Assembly (NCBI RefSeq): GCF_001278075.1
Contig: NZ_CP011340.1
Location: 8,057,501 to 8,121,500, forward strand
DNA length: 64,000 nucleotides
DNA from: Streptomyces pristinaespiralis
GTDB taxonomy: Bacteria > Actinomycetota > Actinomycetes > Streptomycetales > Streptomycetaceae
Direction of reading: 5' to 3'
Below are positions 44,764 through 54,123 of the stretch, piece after piece. Every line of letters starts with the position of its first letter. The first letter of the stretch is position 1. The notes under the pieces were generated by a model. That model saw nothing but the letters and a program-made list of their open reading frames with translations, was not told the origin of the DNA and searched no databases. Position numbers and translations under genes: made by a program.

Positions 44764-47538
44764 TCACGTCCGGGCCGGGGGAACCCGGACAGGCAGGAGG
44801 GTGCCGCTCAGGGCGCGCAGATGCCACGCGCCGCGGGCCGCGTCGATCAACGGCCGTGCGCTGTGCGGGGAGACGGTCAACTCGAGCCGGGCCTCGGCAA
44901 GGAACTGGAACTGCCCTGCCGGCGCTGCGCTCGCGGTGCGGCGCCGGTCCTCGAAGTCATCAGGTTGGAAGATCTGCAGCAAGGTGAGCGCGTAGTACGT
45001 GTAGGCAGACGCTTCTGTGATCAGTTGCCGAGCCGCCTCCGGTGGCTCGGTCGGAGATCCGGTAGGAGGCACCGCCCCGGAGGCTGCCAGATACTCCAGA
45101 GCCTCCATGAGTTCACTTGTGGTGCCGGCGCGAGCATGGCGCAAGTGGTCCATCACGACACGGTAGGTCGACAACCAGGCCGCGTTCTCGTGCGTCCAGT
45201 GCAGCTTGGACAGAAGGGTGCGGAAGCCTGCAAGCGTGTCGTACAACTCCTCGACGATCAGGCGACCGGAGATCTCGGTGAGCTCGACTGCCGGCGCCTG
45301 CCGAGCGGATGAGATGTCCTCGTGCATTTCGAGCGTGCGACGCCCGTACCGGATCAGGTCCCGGGGGACGCCTCCCGACAGCGCATGCGCCAGCAGCACA
45401 TAGGGCTCGGGAAGGTCGCTGGCCCGCTTGGCCATGATGGCGAGGGACTGCGTCACGTCCCCGGGCTGGACATGCAGGATGTCGTCGAGCGAACTGTCCG
45501 TGGCATCACGGTCAGGGAGCCCCCGTCTGACGAAGGCGGCACCGACATCCTCGGCGACGGAGATGAGGTAGTGCACCTGGGGAACGCCCAGAATTGCTTT
45601 GACCTCACTGAGGAAATGCAGTGCTTGCTGCTCGGTGCCAAGACGGTCGAGCTCGTCGATGCACACGATGGTGCGCCCGCGTTGCCGGTGCACATGGTTG
45701 GCGACATCGCCGAGTCGGGCCCTCAGGTCTTCCACCAACTGCGGAAAGTTCAGGGGAACACTCGCCAGTGACGAGGCATGCGCACTGCCGAGCACGCCGG
45801 GCCCTGCCACGCCCATGTTGAAGGTGGCCGACGTCGACTGGGTAGTTCTGAGTTGGAACAGGTGATCGCGACACTTGATCACCAGTTCGGGTTCTTCCCG
45901 CTTCGTTCTCCAGCGCCCGATGTAGAAGAGCAGCATTCCCGCTACGAAGCAGGCCAGCCGAGCCGGGTTCTCCGAATCGAGCAACAGGGCCTGGAACGTC
46001 GTGCTGCGCCAGATGACGACAGCGGCCGAGCACGCCAGCAGGAAACCGGCCGCCTTCCACCCCCGCTCCTTCATGGAGCTCGAGGTCTTGTCACCGCGGA
46101 CCAAGGCGACGACGCACAGGACCAGCAGGAGCACAATCAGGAGGACCTTGGCCTGACCGGGAGCTGCCGCGTCGGGCAATGCCCCGACGTGACGCCTGAA
46201 GTCGGGGTCGAAAAGGACGCTGAGGAATGCCCCCGGCATCAGACAGTACGCGGTGACGCGGGCCACAGCGGCAGGTCCGCGCAGCAACCTTCGCCGCCAC
46301 CGGGGGGACTTCCTCAGTCGCCAGATGAGCAGTCCCGCCACAGTGACGGAAAGGCCGGCACCGACGCTCCGGCCGTGCCAGATGTCTCCCGCGTGCTGTG
46401 CAACCCAGTGGCCCGCCGTTCCCGCCCGCGAGCGCACTCCGGCGTTGTGCTCGTCCCACCACGCCTTCGCGGTGGCGGCAGTGCCGAGCACGATCAGTGC
46501 GGCGGCGGGAATGCCGAAGAAGAGGCGGCGTCGCAAGCTGCGGAACGCGCGGCGCATGCGCTGACCGGTTCGCACAAAGCCTGACAGCCGCGTCAGCTGC
46601 GGAACCTCGAAGCCTTCACGCCGGATGAACTGCTCGCACAGCGTGACGAACGCCGAATAGACCAAGTCGTAGGGGTGATATGCGGCCGGCACCCTGATGC
46701 GGAGCTGAAAGTCGTTCTTCCCGGCCGACTCATTCAGCAGTGTGGTCTTGCCGGCCCCGCGTGGACCGGACACGGCGATCGTTCCCCCTTCGAGGGCCGA
46801 AAGCTTCCGCTCCAGCTGGCGTGAAGCCTCGCTGGAGACCACCCAGTCGACACTGGCGGCGGTTCGCAGACCGTCGTAGTGGCCCGGCAGGAGAACTGAG
46901 TGCGGATCAGTTCCCATGAGTTCATCGATCACGGCGAGGGCTGCACCGGGCGTGCCGTTGACCCGTAGGTCATCTTCCCACCGCTTCGCCGCATTGCGGA
47001 CCTCCACGGCGGAGAGAGGCAGGTACAGGAGATGGAGAAACAGTTCGAACTGGGTCTTGAGGTTCTGCTTCGACCGCGGCTTGGACACGGCAACGACGAA
47101 GGGCACAGTGGTAGCGATGAACAACGCGACGAGCAGGGCCTGTTCGACCCAGAACGAGAATGCCGACCGCTGCAGGTAGAAGATGGCCGTGACGCAAGCG
47201 GGCACGCTGACAACCGCCAGGGCGGACCACACATCAGCGCCGACGACCTGACGCAGCCGCACCAACTCGGCCCGTGTGCGGTCCAGTTCGCGAACCGCCG
47301 TTCGGTAGCCACGAAGCGATGGTTCGACGTAGGCCAGGGCCCGACCGACCGTATCCGGCGACTCCATCTCGGCGAGCACCGCCGCCGCGGTGACCCCGGG
47401 CCGGGCATCAAATCGCCTTCGGACCTGCGGGGAGTCAAGGCCCGCGGCCACAGCCCGCGCGTACGCTCCGCGTTCGGCTGCTGTGTCGCAGCTGAGTAAT
47501 GGGCCTGCCGCCGGTGTCGGAGGCGTCGCGATCTGCAC
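44764..47538 (-). CDS. KAP-type membrane P-loop NTPase
   Basis: 924 residues from GTG 47538, chosen for GAAGGAA 7 bases upstream; the frame is open to 47712. Two transmembrane helices near 100-150 precede Walker A (Gly-Pro-Arg-Gly-Ala-Gly-Lys-Thr-Thr, about residue 257); five or six more helices lie between it and Walker B (Ile-Val-Cys-Ile-Asp-Glu-Leu-Asp-Arg-Leu, about 623). Insertion of membrane helices between Walker A and B is the hallmark of KAP NTPases. The C-terminal 300 residues hold a helical lid. Proposed roles for the family include membrane-linked signalling and defence; nothing here fixes the role. Confidence 0.82.
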   Translation of the reverse strand: MQIATPPTPAAGPLLSCDTAAERGAYARAVAAGLDSPQVRRRFDARPGVTAAAVLAEMESPDTVGRALAYVEPSLRGYRTAVRELDRTRAELVRLRQVVGADVWSALAVVSVPACVTAIFYLQRSAFSFWVEQALLVALFIATTVPFVVAVSKPRSKQNLKTQFELFLHLLYLPLSAVEVRNAAKRWEDDLRVNGTPGAALAVIDELMGTDPHSVLLPGHYDGLRTAASVDWVVSSEASRQLERKLSALEGGTIAVSGPRGAGKTTLLNESAGKNDFQLRIRVPAAYHPYDLVYSAFVTLCEQFIRREGFEVPQLTRLSGFVRTGQRMRRAFRSLRRRLFFGIPAAALIVLGTAATAKAWWDEHNAGVRSRAGTAGHWVAQHAGDIWHGRSVGAGLSVTVAGLLIWRLRKSPRWRRRLLRGPAAVARVTAYCLMPGAFLSVLFDPDFRRHVGALPDAAAPGQAKVLLIVLLLVLCVVALVRGDKTSSSMKERGWKAAGFLLACSAAVVIWRSTTFQALLLDSENPARLACFVAGMLLFYIGRWRTKREEPELVIKCRDHLFQLRTTQSTSATFNMGVAGPGVLGSAHASSLASVPLNFPQLVEDLRARLGDVANHVHRQRGRTIVCIDELDRLGTEQQALHFLSEVKAILGVPQVHYLISVAEDVGAAFVRRGLPDRDATDSSLDDILHVQPGDVTQSLAIMAKRASDLPEPYVLLAHALSGGVPRDLIRYGRRTLEMHEDISSARQAPAVELTEISGRLIVEELYDTLAGFRTLLSKLHWTHENAAWLSTYRVVMDHLRHARAGTTSELMEALEYLAASGAVPPTGSPTEPPEAARQLITEASAYTYYALTLLQIFQPDDFEDRRRTASAAPAGQFQFLAEARLELTVSPHSARPLIDAARGAWHLRALSGTLLPVRVPPART

Positions 47539-47813
47539 GGAGCGGTTCCTTCGGTGTCGGTGGGGTGCGGTTGCCCGCTTGGGCAAGAGGGTCCGGGACA
47601 TCGCCCGGCGAGTCATGCCGGCCAGGGGTTGCCTCGTCGAGGTCTCTCCCCACAGGTCCGGCATCAGGCGGTCATGGGCTGTGGTCGCAGGTGCCCGGAC
47701 AGCGGCCTGCACGGCAGCCGCCGGCGGGCCGGCACGCTGAGCTGCCGGACCACCGGCGTCGATCGTCGACCAGGCCGCCGGTCCGACCGGACCGGAATCA
47801 CGCCCGTGTCGGC

Positions 47814-48092
47814 TCAGGGGCGTATCTGCTCGATCAGGCGGAGATGGCAGGAGGCCTCGCCCCGGCCGTTCTTCGGCAGCACCCAGAAGGAACCGTCGCT
47901 GTCACGGCCCACCACCGTCGATGTGCCCTTCAGCGAGTCAGGGGTGTGGCTCCTGGCGACCTTGTGCAACTCGACGAGAGCCTGCTCGCGGGTCTTGTTC
48001 CCCGTCACCGGCCGCACGACCTTCACGTGTCGGTGCGATGCCGACCCATCGGCAGTGACCGTCTCCTCTGCGATGATCAACCACGTAGACAT
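47814..48092 (-). CDS. Small conserved-type protein of unknown function
   Basis: 92 residues. Begins Ser-Thr-Trp-Leu-Ile-Ile-Ala-Glu-Glu-Thr and contains Val-Lys-Val-Val-Arg-Pro-Val, Ala-Leu-Val-Glu-Leu-His-Lys-Val-Ala-Arg and Gly-Ser-Phe-Trp-Val-Leu. No signal or membrane helix; predicted alpha/beta. It lies upstream of the KAP NTPase gene on the same strand with a 275-base gap, so shared transcription is possible but not shown. Confidence 0.65.
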   Translation of the reverse strand: MSTWLIIAEETVTADGSASHRHVKVVRPVTGNKTREQALVELHKVARSHTPDSLKGTSTVVGRDSDGSFWVLPKNGRGEASCHLRLIEQIRP

Positions 48093-48215
48093 CCATCAGC
48101 CTTCCTGTAAATGGCTTCGCGTCGTGCGGACATGGCGAGTGACGAGCTGCACCGGGGCGCCCGCCGCGCTGCCGAGGCGGCCGCGCCCTCGGCGGGGGCG
48201 ATTGCCGGCGCGGGC

Positions 48216-48941
48216 CTAACGCACCGGCGGTTTGTACTGCTCCTGCAGGTCCAGGCCGCGCATCAGGTCGAGCATCAGCAACTCGAACATCGGCTCCTGA
48301 TCGGAGAAGAGCGGAGCGAAGTGCCCGAAGACCTCCATTGCGATCTGGCCGTAGAGCGACCGCCAGCAGTTCAGCATCACGACCATGGCGCCGGGGGGAA
48401 GATCCACGCCGGTATCGATCCGGTAGTCCTGCATCTGCTGCCGCAGTCGTGGCTCCATGTCCTCTTCGGCGAGGACCGGGTACGCGCGTTCCGTCCACAA
48501 CTCCACGAAGACCGGGCCCCAGACGGCGGCGAGTCGCCGAACCCAGGCGCTGGTCAGCTCGCCGTGAGCGTCGCCGGCGGCCGTTGACGGTGAGCCGAAC
48601 AGGAGATTGAACTCCGGCTGGTGTGTGATCGCCCACCTGCGGAGTGAACGCACCGGTTCGATCAGCCGCATCGCGAAGTTGTCCGCAGGACACGCATCGG
48701 AAGCAGACTGCAGCTCCGCCACCAGGTGATCGACGATGTCCTCGGCGACACGGCACACGATCTCCGGGAGACCGCCCTGGAAGTGGTGGTAGAGGGCGGC
48801 CGGAGTCACCTCGACACGGCGTGCGATCTCGGCAAGGGTGAGAGCCTCGACCCCCTGGCGCCTGATGATGTCGCGTGCGGCCGATCGCACCTCGGCCGAC
48901 ATCTGCGCGCGCAGCCGCTCACGACGCCCCAAGTTCGCCAT
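48216..48941 (-). CDS. TetR family regulator (WHG-type C-terminal domain)
   Basis: 241 residues from ATG 48941. HTH at about 17-60: Ala-Arg-Asp-Ile-Ile-Arg-Arg-Gln-Gly, Leu-Thr-Leu-Ala-Glu-Ile-Ala-Arg-Arg-Val-Glu-Val-Thr-Pro-Ala-Ala-Leu-Tyr-His-His-Phe (split here by the turn). The C-terminal part with Trp-Arg-Ser-Leu-Tyr-Gly-Gln-Ile-Ala-Met-Glu-Val-Phe-Gly-His is typical of TetR_C_13/WHG regulators. A target gene is not obvious; a palindrome lies upstream at 49132-49146. Confidence 0.87.
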   Translation of the reverse strand: MANLGRRERLRAQMSAEVRSAARDIIRRQGVEALTLAEIARRVEVTPAALYHHFQGGLPEIVCRVAEDIVDHLVAELQSASDACPADNFAMRLIEPVRSLRRWAITHQPEFNLLFGSPSTAAGDAHGELTSAWVRRLAAVWGPVFVELWTERAYPVLAEEDMEPRLRQQMQDYRIDTGVDLPPGAMVVMLNCWRSLYGQIAMEVFGHFAPLFSDQEPMFELLMLDLMRGLDLQEQYKPPVR

Positions 48942-49447
48942 CCGCACCCCTCCCTCACGCCCATCCTCACACCGCAGCCGAGGAACGTGACGTTCAGGGT
49001 GGCGTGCCGCTCGTCGACCTCGGTGGGCTCCGGCAAGGAATTCGCCGGTGATGACGCCCGCCGTCCCCACCTGGATCCCGGTTTCCACCAAGAGGGATGC
49101 CTCCTTGCGCTGCTCGACAACTGCCCCTCTGCTAAAGGGGCTTTAGAAAGTAGCGCATATTTAAGATCCTTCTCCAGACGTCTGCGCCAGGATGGCCACT
49201 TTCGTGTGACCCTTCGGCCGCCGCCGGGCAGCGCATCCTGCTGCCCGGCGGCGGCCGAGCACACAGGTCGGCCCGGCTGCCCACGGCCGGTCCCGCGTTT
49301 CGACCGGGGCGGGGAGAGCGGGTGGCGGGGCGTCGTGTGCATCCGCTGCGCGCCGGACCGCGAGGCGGCGCAGGGCGGCTCGGGAACCGTTCACCTGGAT
49401 CCTGCGTGAGCTCTTGACGTGTTGTCGGCCGGCGGTGAGGGGACCCG
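48942..49447. other. Long divergent intergenic region with palindrome and strong hairpin
   Basis: 506 bases between TetR and lipoprotein genes without a convincing gene. CTAAAGGGGCTTTAG at 49132-49146 is a 6-base-arm palindrome followed by an A/T-rich stretch (49140-49170), a likely promoter/operator. A perfect 19-base stem with 7-base loop lies at 49214-49258. Confidence 0.55.
49214..49258 (+). terminator. Orphan hairpin, terminator or attenuator
   Basis: Arms 49214-49232 and 49240-49258 pair perfectly (19 bases) with loop GCATCCT. It follows the promoter-like A/T-rich part by about 60 bases but precedes the next gene by 190 bases, so it may end a short transcript or attenuate lipoprotein expression. 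Confidence 0.5.
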
Positions 49448-50008
49448 ATGAGAGCGCGGACGATGGTGGGCGTGGCGGTATCGGCCTGGGTGGCGCTGGT
49501 GGCGTGCGGGTGCGGTCCGAAGGACTCGAAGGGGGACGCGGCCGCGAAGCCTCTGCGGCCGTCCGCGTCCAAGGGGGCCGAAGAGCCGTCGGCCACACCG
49601 TCCGTGTCCGCCGGGACCGAGAAGCCGTCGGCCGGGCCGACCGGCGAACAGCCTGGGCCCAGGACGCAGGAGGGCGCGATCCGGCGGTACGAGCAGTACC
49701 TCCACGCCTTGGGCCGTGAGGACATCGACACGGTCTGCGAAGTGGCCGGGCCGGCCGCGAAGCAGGCAGAGGATCAGGGATTCGGCCCGTGCACGTCCAC
49801 GTACGTCGCCGTGTTCCAGATGATCTCGCCCGAGCAGAAGAAGGCTCTGCAAACCGCGACGGTCGACCCGCAGCGCATCGCCGTGCGAACGCCGGAGAAG
49901 ATCGAGATGCCGGTCGAAGCGATCAGGGCCTCCGTCACCTTCTCCGAGAGCGACCTCGGCAGCAGCACCCTGGAGTACCTCAAGAACGACTGGTACATCA
50001 CCGACTGA
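49448..50008 (+). CDS. Secreted lipoprotein of unknown function
   Basis: 186 residues from ATG 49448. Lipobox Leu-Val-Ala-Cys at about 17-20 after a short hydrophobic signal, then a disordered Ser/Pro/Lys/Glu linker to about residue 72 and a compact domain of about 110 residues (Ile-Arg-Arg-Tyr-Glu-Gln-Tyr-Leu-His-Ala-Leu-Gly; Phe-Gln-Met-Ile-Ser-Pro-Glu-Gln) with two cysteines. The helical start and beta end resemble nuclear-transport-factor-2-like lipoproteins (DUF4878 kind), tentatively. Confidence 0.78.
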   Translation: MRARTMVGVAVSAWVALVACGCGPKDSKGDAAAKPLRPSASKGAEEPSATPSVSAGTEKPSAGPTGEQPGPRTQEGAIRRYEQYLHALGREDIDTVCEVAGPAAKQAEDQGFGPCTSTYVAVFQMISPEQKKALQTATVDPQRIAVRTPEKIEMPVEAIRASVTFSESDLGSSTLEYLKNDWYITD

Positions 50009-50588
50009 ACCCCGGACGCGCCGTACGCGGAACTGCCCGCCGGAGGGCTCCGTGCGCCACCGGGGCGGCCGGTCGACGGGCGGCGGCCCGCCGACGGGCT
50101 CCATGCCGCACCGTGCTGCTCCTACCGTCTCGCCGGCACCTGAGCTCGCGATGGAGAAGCATCCGAGGCGGCTGAGTCAACGGCGTACGAGGCTGCGTCA
50201 GATGGCCGCATCCGCTGCCGACAGCATGAGGTCTGCCCGTGACCCGCACCGAAGCGGCCGCGACCACGGCGGACACGTCAGTCGTCGCGACACTGTCGGT
50301 ACTCGGCCGCTTGCTCGCGGTCCGGGCTCTCATCGTCACGGCCGCCGACCCGGTCTGGGCCGCGTCATCCCCTTGGCCCCGAACGGAACCCTGACAGAGG
50401 TGAGATGGGGGCATCGCCCCGCCGATCGCGGTTGGCTGCGCAAAACTCCGTTGCGGCACCACGCGCATCGCCGACATCGTCAGGGCGTCCTGGCCTTGCG
50501 GTTCGCCGCCTCAATACGAGGCCGGCGAAGCCTCCGGCAGGGACAAGGACACTGCCGACATCAACGACACCAAGGGAGCCGGCCCACC
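50009..50588. other. Long region without a recognised gene
   Basis: 580 bases. Short frames exist on both strands but none with recognisable motifs. A GTG-started 51-codon frame (50238-50393) of good codon bias could be a fragment. The 3' end carries the promoter of the DUF2283 gene. Confidence 0.4.
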
Positions 50589-50834
50589 GTGGCAGACGTC
50601 AGAGTCACCTACGACAAGACCGCGAACGCAGCGTACGTGTACCTCACCGATCCGCAGACCCACGTGAAATCCGCTCACATGTACCCCTGCGATCCGGTGG
50701 ACGTCGACGGCATGATCAACCTCGACTTCGACGAGCAGGACCGCCTCATCGGCATCGAGGTGTTGGCGGCCACTTCGAAACTGCCCGAGTACCTGCTCCG
50801 GTCCGCAGAGCGCCTGGACGCCGAAGGGGCATGA
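50589..50834 (+). CDS. DUF2283 family protein
   Basis: 81 residues from GTG 50589, a few bases after AAGGGAGC. Val-Thr-Tyr-Asp-Lys-Thr-Ala-Asn-Ala-Ala-Tyr-Val-Tyr-Leu and Ile-Asn-Leu-Asp-Phe-Asp-Glu-Gln-Asp-Arg-Leu-Ile-Gly-Ile-Glu-Val-Leu define DUF2283, small beta proteins of unknown function that are often linked to toxin-antitoxin-like loci. No toxin partner was seen beside it. Confidence 0.85.
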   Translation: MADVRVTYDKTANAAYVYLTDPQTHVKSAHMYPCDPVDVDGMINLDFDEQDRLIGIEVLAATSKLPEYLLRSAERLDAEGA

Positions 50835-51094
50835 AGCTTGCGGAGCGCAGTGCCACCCGACGGTTGGAGGGCATGGACGCGCTCTGTGCGGTGAGGCCGC
50901 ATCCGGCCACAGGGCTCACGGAAACCCGGTGGCGGTCCACGTCGACCGTTGCTAATCTCCCGGAGGCCGTGCGAGAGAACGAGGAGGTGGTACCCGTGAA
51001 CGCAGTATCGACATGGGTGCTCCCCTCCGGGGTCACGGTCGGGCGATAGGTCGTCCGGGATCGCCGTCCCAGCGCATTCCCGAAGGACACGACC

Positions 51095-51817
51095 ATGCAA
51101 TTCACTTCTGAGCAGCGCCTCGACGACGGCGTCCTCGAGCGCGAATTCACCCTCGGCGAGATCCCCGGCACCCTGTGGACGCCCGGATCCGCACCGGCCC
51201 CGCTGGTCCTGATGGCCCACAACAACGGCCTGCCCAAGGCGGATTCCCGGCTGGTGGCCCGGGCCCGGTACACCGCGGCGCGCGGCTACGCGGTGGCCAC
51301 CATCGACGCCGCAGGGTGCGGCGACCGTCCCCGTTCCGCCGCCGACGAGCAGGCCCGTGCCGACTTCCGGCGGGCGATGCAGGCCGGCGAGCCGGTCGAC
51401 GAGTTCTTGGAGTCCTTCATCGGCCCGCTGGTCGAAAACGCGGTCCCGGAATGGCGGACCACTCTGGACGCCCTCCTCGAGCTGCCCGAGACCGGCGGCC
51501 CGGTCGGGTACTCCGGGGGGTGGGCCGCGCTCGGTATCCGGCTGGCGGTGGTCGAGCCGCGCATCGTGGCCGCGGGTTTCTTCGCCGGGGGGTACGTGCC
51601 CCGTGCCCAGCGCGAGGAGGCCCGGCAGGTCACCGTTCCGCTGCTGTTCCTGCTGCAGTGGGACGACGAAGGGAACCCCCGTCAGCGGGCCCTGGAGCTG
51701 TTCGACGCCTTCGGCAGCAAGGAGAAGACGTTGCACGCCAATCCGGGAGGGCACACCGGCACCCCGTGGTTCGAGCTGGAGGACGGGTGCCGGTTCTTCG
51801 ACCGACACCTGAAGTGA
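51095..51817 (+). CDS. Alpha/beta hydrolase, dienelactone-hydrolase-like
   Basis: 240 residues. Strand Leu-Val-Leu-Met-Ala-His-Asn-Asn-Gly holds the oxyanion region, nucleophile elbow Gly-Tyr-Ser-Gly-Gly (Ser about residue 142), acidic residue in Leu-Gln-Trp-Asp-Asp-Glu-Gly-Asn, and histidine in Gly-Gly-His-Thr-Gly near 223. Compact single-domain hydrolase, no signal peptide. Monocistronic, with a good terminator behind it. Substrate unknown. Confidence 0.83.
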   Translation: MQFTSEQRLDDGVLEREFTLGEIPGTLWTPGSAPAPLVLMAHNNGLPKADSRLVARARYTAARGYAVATIDAAGCGDRPRSAADEQARADFRRAMQAGEPVDEFLESFIGPLVENAVPEWRTTLDALLELPETGGPVGYSGGWAALGIRLAVVEPRIVAAGFFAGGYVPRAQREEARQVTVPLLFLLQWDDEGNPRQRALELFDAFGSKEKTLHANPGGHTGTPWFELEDGCRFFDRHLK

Positions 51818-51869
51818 GGCCGGTCCGTTCGGTGAGCCGCGGACGATAGGCGGTGGTCGGGCCATGATG

Positions 51870-51911
51870 CCGCCATCGAGAAGGACAGGTCCCGGCCCTT
51901 CTCGATGGCGG
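51870..51911 (+). terminator. Terminator of the hydrolase gene
   Basis: Perfect 15-base arms (51870-51884 with 51897-51911) and a 12-base loop, 53 bases after the stop codon. Confidence 0.8.
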
Positions 51912-52528
51912 TGGCCGTGAGGCGCCGTAGGCGTCTGCTGTGGCAGGTGGGTACAAGGGCGGGTCTCGAAGCTCCGTATCTGGCCCCTTCCCTCCTGTCC
52001 GCAACACGCCGCCTGTTGCGCCTTGTTGCGCCCTGTGGCGGGGATGGCCGCCCTCGGTACTGCCAGAAACATGCCTCTCGGACGGCGGCCGTCTCCCAGC
52101 GACCCGTCCGATCCCGTTGGGAACTGCTGGACGACCAGCTCAACGGTCTGCTCCGCCGACCGGTCCGACAGGCTGCGGGCCGGGACGCCGAACCAGGCGC
52201 CTGCGTGCTGGGTGCCCGGAGCAGCAAGACCCGCCAACGGCCCAGCCGCCGACCACGGCGTCCGCGCGCTCGCCTCGGCCCTCGACCGCTTGCGCGCGTG
52301 GCCGGCGGCCGCCGGTGGACGGAGTCGGCTCGCGGCGCGATTCCGTTAGGTGACCTTGACGAGAGGCGCAGGAAGAGGGCCGGGTAGGCAGGTGGGTTCA
52401 CCTGGCAGGGGCGGAGCCGCTGCGCATGAGGACGTCTCATGTCTCCGGCAATGTGGGCAGACAGCTACGCCGCCCCGCCACGGGCTGACACAGTGCCGCC
52501 CCGGCGCGGCGCGGACCGTGCCCCGCTG
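51912..52528. other. Gene-poor region, possible IS remnant
   Basis: About 617 bases with no intact gene. Around 52080-52150 two frames together read Gly-Arg-Arg-Pro-Ser-Pro-Ser-Asp then Arg-Trp-Glu-Leu-Leu-Asp-Asp-Gln-Leu, which recalls the N-terminus of IS5/IS4-family transposases with a frameshift. Too short to be sure. Confidence 0.3.
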
Positions 52529-53188
52529 TCAGCCCGGACCGCCGGTCCAGTCGAAGGGGAAGTGCTTGCTCGACTTCCCGGAGCGGTCCCAGGAGAAGCC
52601 GTACGCGTCGGCGTGGTCGGTGGTGGCCCGTCCCCAGGTGGCGACCTGGCCCGGCCCGACCTCGGCGCCCGGCGCGTTGTGCACTTGCACCCGTGCCCCT
52701 TCCGGGGTGGTCGGCCCGGTCAGAGCCTCTGCGCTTGCCGACACCCGCCCGGGGATCTCCGCGCGCCAGGTGGCCAGGTCGTCGTCGACCTCGATCCGGA
52801 TGGGGGCGAACTCCATGCCCCGCATCTCGGGGCCGAACATCTCGCCGAATTCAGCGGGCCATCCGCCCGCCTCGCCGCCGAAGATGCTCTGGAGAGCGGC
52901 ACGCTGCTGCTCGTCGGAGCGCTCGTCGAAGAAGACAGCGGCGTACGCGTCGGTGTGCTCGCGGGCCCAGGGGTTGCCCACGAATGAGCCGAGCATCACC
53001 ACATTGAGATCGTCGAGCCGTACATCGCCGAAGTTGCCTTCCCGGATGTGCCAGGCGAGCACCCCTTCGCAGTCGCCGTAAGTCGGAGGCTGCGCGAAAG
53101 TGCAGGGGCACGGAATGGCGCACTTGCACACGTCGAACCAGTCGCCGGCCAGATGCCAGCGTGCATCGGTGATGACCTGTTCTGTCAT
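52529..53188 (-). CDS. DUF1326 domain protein
   Basis: 219 residues from ATG 53188. Trp-His-Leu-Ala-Gly-Asp-Trp-Phe-Asp-Val-Cys-Lys-Cys-Ala-Ile-Pro-Cys-Pro-Cys near residues 11-29 contains the four-cysteine motif of DUF1326, with a second conserved part Gly-Arg-Ala-Thr-Thr-Asp-His-Ala-Asp-Ala-Tyr-Gly-Phe. DUF1326 genes are repeatedly found beside DUF2182 membrane proteins, as here; the pair is suspected to handle metal or redox, but no function is proven. Confidence 0.87.
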   Translation of the reverse strand: MTEQVITDARWHLAGDWFDVCKCAIPCPCTFAQPPTYGDCEGVLAWHIREGNFGDVRLDDLNVVMLGSFVGNPWAREHTDAYAAVFFDERSDEQQRAALQSIFGGEAGGWPAEFGEMFGPEMRGMEFAPIRIEVDDDLATWRAEIPGRVSASAEALTGPTTPEGARVQVHNAPGAEVGPGQVATWGRATTDHADAYGFSWDRSGKSSKHFPFDWTGGPG

Positions 53189-53316
53189 GGCGCTTCCCTC
53201 CCGTCGGGCCCATCGGAGCCCACTCGGAGTGGCGAGCCGCGTGACCCGAGCCCGCTCCCCGGGACGCAAGCGGCTTCCCTTCCATCCTGCGCCTCACCGG
53301 AACAGGAAGCGAGTGG

Positions 53317-54123
53317 CTACATCGACGGCCCGGACATCTGAAGCCCGGGCAGCAGCCCGTCCTGGAACGGAGCGATGACGGCCAGGACCAGGAACGCGAT
53401 GCCGACCGCCCAGGTGAGCCACGGGCCCCACCGCCACAGCTTCTCCAGGAAGATCACCGCCGCCAGCCCGGCCATGGCGGCCAGGTTCATCACACCGAGC
53501 GGGACAAGGACGATCATCAGGCCCCAGCAGCAGCCCACGCAGTAGAGACCGTGGTGCGCGCCCACACGCAGATCTCGGACCCACGGCCGGAAGCGCGCGT
53601 ACCGGACCAGGTGCGCCAGCGGATTCCGGCAGTGGAGCAGGCACACCCGCTTCAGCGGCCCGAGCTGATACAGCCCCGCGAGCAGGAATGCAGCGGCGCC
53701 CAACCAGCGACCCGCACCGGGATGGCCGTCCACAAGACTCCCGATGACGGACAGCGCCCCGTACGCGGCCAGACCGAATGCCGTCCAGGAGAGCAGGTAG
53801 CCGGCGGCGAACTGGGTGATGCGGGCGGCGCGGGCGGCGCCGGCCGACTGCCGGCCGATCGACCGTGCCCAGGCGATGGCCACCGGTGCCACCGAGGGGA
53901 ACATCATCGCCACCATCATGATCACCCACAGCAGCAGGAAGAGAGGTAGCGCCAGCCCCATCGTCCCCGGTTCCATGCCCATGTCGCGGGACTGCGCCAC
54001 CGTGAGGATCCATGCCAGCCCCGCCAGCAGGATCATGAGAATCCACGAAACAGCCAGTTCACGCCCCGGCAGGAGGCTCCTGGACTGTGCCGGCGCGGGG
54101 GGCGCGACGCGGAGTTGAAGCAT
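53317..54123 (-). CDS. DUF2182 integral membrane protein
   Basis: 268 residues from ATG 54123, six to seven transmembrane helices. Met-Met-Val-Ala-Met-Met-Phe-Pro-Ser-Val-Ala-Pro in the second helix is the family signature (MMxAMMxP), followed by Leu-Lys-Arg-Val-Cys-Leu-Leu-His-Cys-Arg-Asn-Pro and Gly-Cys-Cys-Trp-Gly-Leu-Met. The Met/Cys/His content suggests copper or other metal binding. Upstream partner of DUF1326, 128 bases apart. Confidence 0.88.
   Translation of the reverse strand: MLQLRVAPPAPAQSRSLLPGRELAVSWILMILLAGLAWILTVAQSRDMGMEPGTMGLALPLFLLLWVIMMVAMMFPSVAPVAIAWARSIGRQSAGAARAARITQFAAGYLLSWTAFGLAAYGALSVIGSLVDGHPGAGRWLGAAAFLLAGLYQLGPLKRVCLLHCRNPLAHLVRYARFRPWVRDLRVGAHHGLYCVGCCWGLMIVLVPLGVMNLAAMAGLAAVIFLEKLWRWGPWLTWAVGIAFLVLAVIAPFQDGLLPGLQMSGPSM

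Noticed and set aside
50238..50393. 51-codon GTG frame in the gap before DUF2283
   Set aside because: Codon bias is acceptable but there is no homology cue or ribosome binding site; could be a fragment.
50831..51049. 72-codon frame starting at the DUF2283 stop (ATGA overlap)
   Set aside because: No motif, an Arg/Thr/Pro-rich shadow-like composition and no clear ribosome binding site; translation cannot be supported.
52080..52150. IS5-like transposase start
   Set aside because: Only about 20 residues of weak similarity split over two frames, no terminal inverted repeats seen; mentioned under the gap but not called as a mobile element.
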